34,317 nt of DNA, from contig AQSL01000146.1 of NCBI GenBank assembly GCA_000403035.1, positions 1 to 34,317 of the forward strand. Reading direction: 5' to 3'. The first letter of the stretch is position 1, and every line of letters begins with the position of its first letter. The notes beneath the pieces are model-generated. The model was not told the DNA's origin. It saw only the letters and a program-made list of their open reading frames with translations, and searched no databases. Both the position numbers and the translations under genes were made by a program. The stretch comes from Candidatus Latescibacter anaerobius SCGC AAA252-E07. Its GTDB lineage: Bacteria; Latescibacterota; Latescibacteria; Latescibacterales; Latescibacteraceae. Shown one piece after another: positions 24,779 through 32,901 of this stretch.

Positions 24779-26302
24779 ATGACACCTTCAGAAGAAACCG
24801 TACCGACATCTTTATCCTCCAAGAAACACTTTGGAAATGTTGCGGCAATTTCTGTGTTTTCATTCATTGGTATTGTGTACCTGTTCACCTTGGTAACACT
24901 TTATCCGAATATGCCGATAACAACCAGAAATGCTGAAGACATCCCGACTTTTATGGAAATATACCCCCCCTTCAGGATGGATGAAGTTAACTATTACACC
25001 ATGGCACAAAACATAATCAATGGAAATCCATACGAAGACGGTTCCATAGAAATGAACTTCTCCATTGGATTTTCCATTGCAGCCGTTCCATTCATTGTAA
25101 TCTGGGATAAACTGGGAGGGTATATTGCCAATGTAGTAATTGTATGGTTTTCGCTTCTCATATTTTTTTTGATTGCCCGACGCTATGTGTCGCTTTTGAA
25201 ATCCCTTCTGATGACTTTATTGCTCGCGTTTGCAACCCTGAACTGGTTCTATGCGGTTTCATGCTATTCCGAACCACTGTCACAGCTTCTTATACTTTTA
25301 GGATTTTATTTTCTTACCTGGGATAAAACCTCGAAAAAACTGAACCTCGCGCTTTTCGCAGCAGGCGCTCTCTTAGGTTTAAACATTTTTATCCGCCCTT
25401 ATTCTATCTTGATAGTTATCCCTTTCTTTCTCTTGAGCTGGATTGAACACAACAAAAAATTTACGTTCAACAACAGGGCATTCTGGTTTGCCGGAGGGAT
25501 AACTCTCATATGTATACTGTGGCTTATACGGAACCAGATTTTTTTCGGGGATCCGTTGAGTTTTGAATACACGCGTATGGTTGGACGAATGACCGGAGAC
25601 GCTTCGATAAAACATTATTCAGGAAACTTTTTCTGGGGTATACATCAACTTCTTTTCGACCAGTTTCACGGTCTTTTCACAATCACACCTATTCTATTGC
25701 TCTTTCCTGCAGGCTTACATAAAATGTGGCATCATAAAATGAAACAAGAATCGCTTATGCTTCTATGCGCCGCATTGATTATTGTTATATTTGTTGCATT
25801 TTCACCATATCCATTCACCGAATTCGGGCTCGGATCACGTCACATGGTGCCGATACTTCCCCTGCTTTTTTTGCCTTTGATTTTTTTCATCGATGGAACC
25901 CTTTTCACCAACATTATTATTACCCTTCTGGCGCTCTATTCATTTTATCATTCGGGTCTGGGATGGTTCACCGGTACTGCAGATTACATAGGAGAACGCG
26001 GAATTTTTGTCGGTTTATTGCATCAAAGAACTTCTCAGGCGATTATCCTTGCCAGAAAGAATATTCTCCCGAAAAGAGAATTTACATCAGAACAGGAACT
26101 TATCGATACATTCTATGAAGCTCGTAAAAAATGCGATATGATGAAATTTTTTCAAACCCTGCATCCGGAAGTTATCGTTAATATTCGCGGAAATGAGCAG
26201 GCATTTACGAATTTTATTAGAACACATCCGAATGTTAAATCACTCATTATTTCTGTCGATACTGAAAAAGGAATTTTATTGAAAAAGATTACGTTCCGGT
26301 AA
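24779..26302 (+). CDS. GT-C type membrane glycosyltransferase-like protein
   Basis: A 507-residue polytopic protein with about 10-12 membrane helices. After the first helix (residues about 22-42) comes an extracytoplasmic loop with FRMDEVNYYTMAQ, resembling the acidic catalytic loop (D-E before Tyr) of GT-C enzymes such as the PMT/ArnT group. The helical core follows, including a long stretch with FIRPYSILIVIPF. The last 90 residues are soluble and mixed alpha/beta. Such enzymes transfer sugars from polyprenyl phosphates to lipids, proteins or glycans; the acceptor is unknown. An in-frame TTG at 24770 is an alternative start three codons upstream. Confidence 0.72.
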   Translation: MTPSEETVPTSLSSKKHFGNVAAISVFSFIGIVYLFTLVTLYPNMPITTRNAEDIPTFMEIYPPFRMDEVNYYTMAQNIINGNPYEDGSIEMNFSIGFSIAAVPFIVIWDKLGGYIANVVIVWFSLLIFFLIARRYVSLLKSLLMTLLLAFATLNWFYAVSCYSEPLSQLLILLGFYFLTWDKTSKKLNLALFAAGALLGLNIFIRPYSILIVIPFFLLSWIEHNKKFTFNNRAFWFAGGITLICILWLIRNQIFFGDPLSFEYTRMVGRMTGDASIKHYSGNFFWGIHQLLFDQFHGLFTITPILLLFPAGLHKMWHHKMKQESLMLLCAALIIVIFVAFSPYPFTEFGLGSRHMVPILPLLFLPLIFFIDGTLFTNIIITLLALYSFYHSGLGWFTGTADYIGERGIFVGLLHQRTSQAIILARKNILPKREFTSEQELIDTFYEARKKCDMMKFFQTLHPEVIVNIRGNEQAFTNFIRTHPNVKSLIISVDTEKGILLKKITFR

Positions 26303-26360
26303 AAAAACTTTACGGAAATTATATATTCATAGTTTCTGAAAGCTGAAATTGGAGAACATT

Positions 26361-26519
26361 TTGGAGAAAGATATTATTACAGGTTGTATTGTTATTGTAT
26401 GTGCACTCGGTTTCTTAACATACCTTGTGTTCTGGAGCAAGGGAACGATAGAATTTATAGCAAGAAACAAGTTTCGCTCAATCCGTGAGATATTAAAGGA
26501 ATTGCATGAAAGAAACTGA
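26361..26519 (+). CDS. 52-residue single-helix membrane peptide overlapping the permease gene
   Basis: A TTG start with GGAG 6 bases upstream opens a frame beginning MEKDIITG, then a hydrophobic helix (CIVIVCALGFLTYLVFW, residues 9-25), then a basic amphipathic tail (FIARNKFRSIREILKELHERN). The topology is that of small accessory subunits of transporters. Its stop lies inside the permease gene, so the two overlap by 14 bases in different frames, which favours translational coupling. I know no named family. It could bind and stabilise or regulate the permease; it is too short to be assigned by length alone. Confidence 0.55.
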   Translation: MEKDIITGCIVIVCALGFLTYLVFWSKGTIEFIARNKFRSIREILKELHERN

Positions 26520-28773
26520 GTCTCATATATCTTCTGAACTCTCACGGGAACTCTCGCTTTTCCATATCACCATGATGGGACTGGGTATGATGATCGGCGC
26601 CGGTGTTTTTCTCGGAATCGGCAATGCGATTCATGTTTCCGGACCTGGCGGTGTAATCCTAACTTTCAGTCTCAACGGCCTGGTAGCGATTTTTACTGCT
26701 CTTTCCTATGCTGAACTCAGTTCGGCAGTTCCTCATGCCGGTGGTGCGTATAATTTTGCACGCCTTGCATTCGGCCGGGGAACAAGTTTTACCGCCGGAT
26801 GGATGGAGTGGTTTGCATCAAGTGTCGCCGGAAGCTTATATGCAGTAACTTTTGCGATTTACACGGTACGCTATTTTGAGGGGCTGGAACTGCTTGCATG
26901 GGTTCCTTTTCCCATCTACTATATCGAAAAAGTGGTAGCTCTTATCATCGCCTGCTTATTTCTTTACATCAATTACAGGGGCGCTTCGGAAACCGGAAAA
27001 ATCGGAGCATTTTTTACACTCGGCCAGACAATTTTCCTTATCTGTATCGGTGTTATCGGAATCTTTGTGGCTACAAAAGACCCCTCTCGTCTCCAGAACT
27101 TTACACCTTTTCTTCCTCACGGCTGGCTTAAGCTCCTGACAACTATGGGTTTTACCTATGTGGCATTTGAGGGATATGAAGTTATTGCACAGGCTGGCGA
27201 TGAAGCTATAGACCCACGCAAGAACCTTCCGAAAGCAATGATATATTCAGTTTTTATTGCAACGCTAACCTATGTGGCAGTTTCCTTTGCCGCAATTGTC
27301 GCCGTAAAGGCCGGGTCACATGGTGTCGGAAATGTACCCTGGCAATGGATCGGCAGTTTCAAAGAAAAAGGATTCGGTGAAGCGGTCTCACGTCTGATGC
27401 CGTTTGGAAATTTTATGCTTACTCTGGCAGTAATATTTGCTTCAACCTCCGCATTAAACGCTACTATCTTTTCTGCAACAAGAGCATCGTATGCACTTGG
27501 CCGTGATCGAATGCTGCCTGCTTTTTTCGCAAATATTTCCAGCAAACAAAAGACTCCTTTTATTGCACTGATTTTTACCGGAATCATTATTATCAGTGTG
27601 GCACTCCTGCTCCCGACCATGGATGTGGCTTCGAGTGCAAGCATAATGTTTCTCTTTCTCTTTTTCCTGGTAAATATCTGCGTGATTAAAATACGGTTGA
27701 ATATGGGCGATGAATTGACATATGGATTTATCATGCCGTTTTTCCCATGGTTACCGATAGCTGCAATAATTTTTCAGGGTCTGCTTGCAATCTGGATTAT
27801 TCACATGAGTTTTATAGCATGGATTGTGGCTCCCGTATGGATAATTTCAGGTATCGTAATATATATTTTCTACTCGAAATCGCATGCGATATCAACAAAA
27901 GAGGAAATCCTTGTAATCGAGGATGAAGAAGCTCCGACGGGTAAAGAATACCGCATAATGGTCGCATTGGCTAATCCTAAAAACGTTCTTGAAATGGTTC
28001 GGACGACATATTTTATCAGCCAGGCTCATAATGCTGAGATTAAGCTTTTACACATGGTACCGGTCCCGGAACAAGTCCCTTTGACCGACGCAGAAAAGTT
28101 CATGCTGGAAGGGAAAGAAGGGATTATGGAAGCCATGATGTATCTTGTTCTCCATTTCCCTGTTACAACAACCATACGGTACTGCCGTAATATCGCACGA
28201 GGCATTGTAAACGCTATCAGAGAAAAGAATATTGACATGCTCATCATGGGGTGGCATGGAAAACCGAGGGCCTATGGTTTCCGGCTCGGCAGTACTGTCG
28301 ATGCAATAATGGAGCGTTCCCCATGTAATATTGTCATTTTGAAAGATATCGGCAGCCGTGAATTCAAACGAATACTGGTACCTGTGGCAGGAGGCCCAAA
28401 CAGCGTCTTGGCGCTTGAAATTGCAAGTATTTTAGCCGAAAAGGATAATGCCGAAATAGTCGCTTTTACCGTGAACGCTCCGAAGAAGGAAAAAATTAGC
28501 TTAGACCAATTTTTGGAGATTTACAAAGACAGACCTCTTTTAAATTTCAACCGCATCAAAAACAAAAGCACCGTCTCTCATAATAAAGTTGAACCCATTC
28601 TTAAAGAATCAGAGGATTATGACCTGGTTGTCCTTGGTTCGACAATGGACCCAATCATCTATCAGGTAACAAGGGAATCAGTTTCCAACGCTGTCGCACA
28701 ACGTTGCACGAAACCACTCATTATTGTGAAAGCATCCGGCGGCATCATTTCATGGATAAAACGGTGGCTGTAA
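26506..28773 (+). CDS. APC-family amino acid permease with two C-terminal universal-stress domains
   Basis: A 755-residue fusion. Residues about 10-465 form an APC-superfamily transporter with about 12 helices: the first carries GMMIGAGVFLGIG, and PHAGGAYNFARLAFG and TFVAFEGYE-like segments follow. From about residue 481, two UspA-type domains follow. The first contains the ATP-binding pattern G-2x-G-9x-G-S at residues 582-596 (Gly582, Gly585, Gly595, Ser596). The second, from about 617, has only a partial version (LGSTMD...SVSNAVA). Related fusions occur in many bacteria and archaea, where the cytoplasmic Usp domains may sense nucleotide or energy state. AAAGGA precedes the ATG. It overlaps a small membrane peptide gene. 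Confidence 0.88.
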   Translation: MKETESHISSELSRELSLFHITMMGLGMMIGAGVFLGIGNAIHVSGPGGVILTFSLNGLVAIFTALSYAELSSAVPHAGGAYNFARLAFGRGTSFTAGWMEWFASSVAGSLYAVTFAIYTVRYFEGLELLAWVPFPIYYIEKVVALIIACLFLYINYRGASETGKIGAFFTLGQTIFLICIGVIGIFVATKDPSRLQNFTPFLPHGWLKLLTTMGFTYVAFEGYEVIAQAGDEAIDPRKNLPKAMIYSVFIATLTYVAVSFAAIVAVKAGSHGVGNVPWQWIGSFKEKGFGEAVSRLMPFGNFMLTLAVIFASTSALNATIFSATRASYALGRDRMLPAFFANISSKQKTPFIALIFTGIIIISVALLLPTMDVASSASIMFLFLFFLVNICVIKIRLNMGDELTYGFIMPFFPWLPIAAIIFQGLLAIWIIHMSFIAWIVAPVWIISGIVIYIFYSKSHAISTKEEILVIEDEEAPTGKEYRIMVALANPKNVLEMVRTTYFISQAHNAEIKLLHMVPVPEQVPLTDAEKFMLEGKEGIMEAMMYLVLHFPVTTTIRYCRNIARGIVNAIREKNIDMLIMGWHGKPRAYGFRLGSTVDAIMERSPCNIVILKDIGSREFKRILVPVAGGPNSVLALEIASILAEKDNAEIVAFTVNAPKKEKISLDQFLEIYKDRPLLNFNRIKNKSTVSHNKVEPILKESEDYDLVVLGSTMDPIIYQVTRESVSNAVAQRCTKPLIIVKASGGIISWIKRWL

Positions 28774-28869
28774 GATACTTTTTAATGTACGATTGTTGAT
28801 TCCGGATCGATTGTTTTTCTATACGATAATCTTCAATAATTACATGCTGCAGAACGGATGTTGAACCTT

Positions 28870-29733
28870 TTAAAACAAAATACTCGCCAGCCTCCCGCGA
28901 TACCTGGAAGTCAGTTCGCTTGTCTGTCCGGTTATAACAAAAAGGGAAAGAACGGCTTCTTTTGCCTTTCCATGTTTAAAATCTTTCTTTTTCTCAAGAA
29001 TTGAGAAAAATGTTTCAAACGCATCCTGATAGAACATAGCAACAGCATAGCAGCAGCCAAGATTATACAGTATTTCAAGGTTTTCGGGCTCCTGGTCTGC
29101 AAGTTTCTTATTTTTTTCCAGACCGCCAGTATTCGTGCAGACCTCTATGAAATGCACCATTGTCAGAAGAGCTCCGGCTTCAACATATCGTTCATCTGTT
29201 TCTTGCACAGAACCGAGCAATTCACGGGCATGTTCCAGATCATTATTTTTGACGGCAATTTTTGCCAGACCTATCAGAGCACCGGAGTGTTGTTTGTTAT
29301 TTTCAAGGGCAGATTTATATATCTTTTCGGCATCATCCAGCATGCCATCAATAAAATATTTGTCTGCAAGTCCAACAGCATCATCTGTTTCATCTCCGGC
29401 AACCGATGTAATAATGCGTTTAACCTCATGTTCCGGCAATACACCGATAAATTCCTCAACAGGTTCGCCGTCCTTGAAAATTTTAACCGCCGGTATGCTC
29501 TGGATATTGTACGTCATAGCAAGTTCCTGATTCCCCTCAACATCCACCTTTGCCAGTGATACTTTTCCCTTAAAGGATTTCACCACATTTTCCAAAACCG
29601 GACCGAGCATTTTACAGGGGCTGCACCATTCTGCCCAGAAATCAACAACAACAACATTCCGTAACGAAGCCTGGATAACTTTTTCATCAAAATCATCGGC
29701 ATTTACATCACATATGAAATCAGTATCATTCAT
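28870..29733 (-). CDS. Thioredoxin-TPR protein (CnoX/YbbN-like)
   Basis: A 287-residue protein with an N-terminal thioredoxin domain (about 1-112) and a C-terminal helical TPR-like region (about 118-280). The redox site is WCSPC, Cys37 and Cys40; the cis-proline loop reads SIPAVKIF. This architecture is that of CnoX/YbbN, co-chaperones that hold oxidised proteins for DnaK or GroEL. Unlike E. coli CnoX, which lacks an active CxxC, this protein should be redox-active. AGGA precedes the ATG. It is the last gene of a ychF-greA-trx minus-strand run, 89 bases after greA, so co-transcription is likely. Confidence 0.87.
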   Translation of the reverse strand: MNDTDFICDVNADDFDEKVIQASLRNVVVVDFWAEWCSPCKMLGPVLENVVKSFKGKVSLAKVDVEGNQELAMTYNIQSIPAVKIFKDGEPVEEFIGVLPEHEVKRIITSVAGDETDDAVGLADKYFIDGMLDDAEKIYKSALENNKQHSGALIGLAKIAVKNNDLEHARELLGSVQETDERYVEAGALLTMVHFIEVCTNTGGLEKNKKLADQEPENLEILYNLGCCYAVAMFYQDAFETFFSILEKKKDFKHGKAKEAVLSLFVITGQTSELTSRYRGRLASILF

Positions 29734-29822
29734 TATTCATGTCCTGGAAACGTACGTTACAATTAGTTTGTATCATGATCTATTCACAATTTCTCGTATT
29801 TCATGGATAGTACCTTTCGAAT

Positions 29823-30293
29823 CTACCTGGAAATATTTTTAACTTTATATTTTAAAATTCCATTCGGGATAGTAATTTCAACCGTTTCCCCCACCTTCCT
29901 GCCAAGAAGACTTTTTCCTATCGGGGAGACCGTTGATATTTTCTTTGTATTGAAATCCGCTTCGTATTCGTTCACAAGAATATAAAAGATATCTTCGCCT
30001 GTTCTGAGATCCTCGAGATCTACCCTTGCGCCTATATATACCCTGTCAGAAGCTATATTCCTGCTTTCAATTATCTCCATGTTGAAAAGCATGACCTCAA
30101 GCCGGTGAATCCGTTTTTCAAGGTTGTGCTGTTCTTCTTTTGCTGCGTCATACTCGGCATTCTCACTAAGATCACCCTTTCTTCTGGCCTCGGCAATGGC
30201 TTTAATTATTTGAGGCCGCTGTACTTCTTTAAGCTGCTTTATTTCTTGATGAAGTTTCTTTTCACCTTCTCTGGTCAATTTGATATGAACCAT
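29823..30293 (-). CDS. greA: Transcription elongation factor GreA
   Basis: GreA rescues arrested RNA polymerase by stimulating cleavage of the backtracked transcript. The 156-residue protein has the N-terminal coiled coil with GDLSENAEYDAAKEEQ, where Asp41 and Glu44 are the acidic tip residues placed in the secondary channel. The C-terminal FKBP-like domain carries STVSPIGKSLLGRKVGETVEI. Length is standard. AAGGGAG lies about 8 bases before the ATG. It is only 26 bases downstream of ychF on the same strand, consistent with an operon, and the thioredoxin-TPR gene follows. Confidence 0.95.
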   Translation of the reverse strand: MVHIKLTREGEKKLHQEIKQLKEVQRPQIIKAIAEARRKGDLSENAEYDAAKEEQHNLEKRIHRLEVMLFNMEIIESRNIASDRVYIGARVDLEDLRTGEDIFYILVNEYEADFNTKKISTVSPIGKSLLGRKVGETVEITIPNGILKYKVKNISR

Positions 30294-30319
30294 ACAATAC
30301 TGCTCCCTTACGATTATTT

Positions 30320-31375
30320 TTATACATTAAACCTTATTGTTAAAATATCCCCGTCTTTCACAACATATTCCTTGCCTTCGATTCGTAAAAGCCCTTTTTC
30401 CCGTGCGTTCTTGAGTGAACCCGAGTTTACCAGGTCATCATAAGCTATTGTCTCGGCACGGATAAATCCATGTTCCATATCGGTGTGAATAATGCCCGCA
30501 CATTCCTGGGCTTTTGAACCATTACAGGCTGTCCATGCCCGAACTTCTTCCGAACCCGTAACAGTAAAGAACGACATTAGACCCAAACATTCATAACTCA
30601 TACGTATCAATCGGCCAAGTGCAGACTCTTGAATACCCATTGATTCCTGGAACTCGGCACGGTCTTTCTCATCAAGTGCTGCTATTTCCATCTCCACCTC
30701 TGCACAGAAAGACGCACATGCAGAGTTCCTGAAACGCTCAAATCGCTTTTCATACTCACCGGCAGCATCTGATGCCAATTCAGCTTCAGAAATATTTATT
30801 ACAATCAACAGCGGTTTCATTGTCAGAAATTGATAACCTCTGAGCAGTTTCTCCTCATCCTCATGAAAATCCATTTCTATAAGCATTTCCCCGCTCTCAA
30901 GCATATCACGGCATCGTTCAAGCACCGATTTTTCATGAATAAGTTGAACAGACTTCTCGCTGAGCAAATCCTTTTCAATACGTTGAAGCCTTCCGGAAAC
31001 AATAATAAGATCGTTCAAAGCAAAATCCTGTATCAACGTCTGAAAATCATTTTCCGGGTCAGCATTTTCATCGAAAGCATCGAGCACAACGATAAGTGAA
31101 TCAGCATTTTTCAAAGTCTGCAGAACCTGAGGTTCTATTATTTTGTCCTGAACGGTTGCCTGGCCGGCAACATCAAAATATTCCATAGTAGCATAATGCT
31201 TTTTCTTCGGTTTAAAAAAGTCATGCAACCAATCCAGTCTCGCATCAGGAACAGCAACAGTACCGACATGAATATCTTTACTGTGGGTAAACTTCCTGTA
31301 ATCCTGACCGGTCAATGCGCAAAACAACGTGGTTTTACCGGAATACGGCAACCCTGTTATACCTGCCTTCATCAT
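30320..31375 (-). CDS. ychF: YchF/OLA1-type ATPase
   Basis: A 351-residue P-loop NTPase of the Obg-like YchF group, associated with ribosomes and stress responses. Walker A is GLPYSGKT (8-15), G3-like DVAGQA replaces DxxG, and NISE stands where YchF has NxxE. That replaces the guanine-specificity NKxD motif and predicts ATP preference. A coiled-coil insertion follows, and the C terminus is a TGS domain (IRAETIAYDDLV...YVVKDGDILTIRF). It is slightly shorter than the usual 360-odd residues. AAAGGA lies upstream of two adjacent ATGs. The gene is divergent from bioY by 46 bases and leads the ychF-greA-trx run. Confidence 0.88.
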   Translation of the reverse strand: MMKAGITGLPYSGKTTLFCALTGQDYRKFTHSKDIHVGTVAVPDARLDWLHDFFKPKKKHYATMEYFDVAGQATVQDKIIEPQVLQTLKNADSLIVVLDAFDENADPENDFQTLIQDFALNDLIIVSGRLQRIEKDLLSEKSVQLIHEKSVLERCRDMLESGEMLIEMDFHEDEEKLLRGYQFLTMKPLLIVINISEAELASDAAGEYEKRFERFRNSACASFCAEVEMEIAALDEKDRAEFQESMGIQESALGRLIRMSYECLGLMSFFTVTGSEEVRAWTACNGSKAQECAGIIHTDMEHGFIRAETIAYDDLVNSGSLKNAREKGLLRIEGKEYVVKDGDILTIRFNV

Positions 31376-31421
31376 GTAATCCTTTATTGATTTTACTGAC
31401 GCAACATTCTATATTGACTCT

Positions 31422-31967
31422 ATGCCTATCAGAACTCAGAATATAACAAAAACAGCGCTTTTTGCAGCAATTATTTCTATATCGGCTTACATCAGAATAC
31501 CTACCGGACCGGTTCCTCTAACATTTCAGTCAGCAGCCGTTCTTATCACCGGCTACTGCCTCGGACATAAATACGGCGCTCTGTCAACTATTCTTTATAC
31601 CGTTGTGGGACTTGCAGGTCTCCCGGTTTTTGCATCGGGAGGCGGACCGGCATATGTGCTTTCGCCCACATTTGGATACATCATCGGCTTTACCGTGTGT
31701 TCGTTTACTACGGGTTACCTCTCCAGATTCAATAAAAAAGGTTCTATCCTGAAAGCATACCTCATAATGCTCGCAGGTCTTGCCGGTATCTATATTCCGG
31801 GTGTTTTATGGCTCGTTATATCCCTTAACTGGATAGCCGACATTCCCACAAGTTTTATCATACTTTTAGAAATCGGTCTTGTGCTTCCCCTTGCAGGCGA
31901 CCTTCTGACAACCATCCCTGCAGCTATAATCTCAGTTAAAGTTAAGAAAAATATTTTCCGGATATGA
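31422..31967 (+). CDS. bioY: Biotin transporter substrate-binding subunit BioY
   Basis: BioY is the membrane S-component that captures biotin, alone or with the ECF energy-coupling module. The 181-residue protein has six hydrophobic segments. The signature lies near the N terminus (ISAYIRIPTGPVPLTFQS, residues about 20-37), followed by GALSTILYTVVGLAGLPVFA and the Gly-rich GGPAYVLSPTFGYIIGF. No ECF ATPase or T-component gene is in the window, so it may act alone or share a remote module. No Shine-Dalgarno sequence precedes the ATG, which may indicate leaderless or weak initiation. Its 3' end overlaps the convergent HAD gene by 26 bases. Confidence 0.95.
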   Translation: MPIRTQNITKTALFAAIISISAYIRIPTGPVPLTFQSAAVLITGYCLGHKYGALSTILYTVVGLAGLPVFASGGGPAYVLSPTFGYIIGFTVCSFTTGYLSRFNKKGSILKAYLIMLAGLAGIYIPGVLWLVISLNWIADIPTSFIILLEIGLVLPLAGDLLTTIPAAIISVKVKKNIFRI

Positions 31968-32802
31968 TAACCTCATCAACAACCTGCGCAAGCCCGGAAT
32001 GATTGTTCGAAGCAACAATCACTTTCGCCAGCTTCTTTATCTCATCCGGGGCATTCCCCATTGCCACGCCGATATCAGCGCCATCTATCATATCAGAATC
32101 ATTATAATTATCGCCGACAGCCACCAGTCTTCCTTTTTGAATGTTCAGCAATTCAGCAATTCTGTTGAGCGCATTATTTTTTCTTGCTTTCCTGGAAACT
32201 ACCTGCATAAACCAGAAATCACTGCTCTTTCCTCCAAAATGGGAGCTCTCAAAAGGCAGTATCATTACTGTTGCATCAACCTCTGACAATGCCTCCTTAA
32301 CAGAAAAAATAACTTCCCTTTCCGCTACTAAACTGACCTGCATAATATTCTCTATATGGTTCGAAACATTTTCAACACGGACACTTCGAGGATCATTGTT
32401 TACATACCACACAAAAAATTCACATGCACCCTCAAACGTATCGTAATAAATGTTTTGATTTTTCATATCCGAAGTATATAACGCGGGGATGGTATGGTGA
32501 TCTCTTGCAATGCCAATAACTTCCTGTATTATCGATGGCCGCAATTTTTCAATGTGTACTACATTCATATCTTTCACATGGATTATACATGCACCGTTAC
32601 TCAATACCGCATACTCTAAAAACGGCAATTTCTCGATAACCGGTTTCGCTGCATGAAATGTTCTTCCGCTTGCAACGACAACTACCCAGTTTAAAGAAAC
32701 CGCCTTTTCAAGCGAATCATAAACTTTATCAGTAATGCAGCCGTGATCGGTAATCAGCGTTCCATCAATATCTACGGCTAAAAGGCCAGCAGCCTGTTTC
32801 AT
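31942..32802 (-). CDS. Cof-type HAD-superfamily phosphatase
   Basis: A 286-residue phosphatase of the HAD IIB/Cof group, which removes phosphate from sugar phosphates, flavin or other small metabolites. The nucleophile motif is DIDGTL, with Asp11 and Asp13 in AVDIDGTLITD. Motif II is VVASGRT. The C-terminal motif IV is GDNYNDSDMI, followed by GVAMGNAPDEIKKLA. A type IIB cap lies between. The substrate cannot be read from the sequence. AGGAGAG lies about 8 bases before the ATG. It converges with and overlaps bioY. Confidence 0.92.
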   Translation of the reverse strand: MKQAAGLLAVDIDGTLITDHGCITDKVYDSLEKAVSLNWVVVVASGRTFHAAKPVIEKLPFLEYAVLSNGACIIHVKDMNVVHIEKLRPSIIQEVIGIARDHHTIPALYTSDMKNQNIYYDTFEGACEFFVWYVNNDPRSVRVENVSNHIENIMQVSLVAEREVIFSVKEALSEVDATVMILPFESSHFGGKSSDFWFMQVVSRKARKNNALNRIAELLNIQKGRLVAVGDNYNDSDMIDGADIGVAMGNAPDEIKKLAKVIVASNNHSGLAQVVDEVIISGKYFS

Positions 32803-32901
32803 ACGTAATTCTCTCCTGTTGTTGTGTTCGGCAGTCAGTGCTTGTGAAATTATTTCGGGCGCCGATTGCCGTAATATATATAATTATTTATATCAATTAC
32901 A

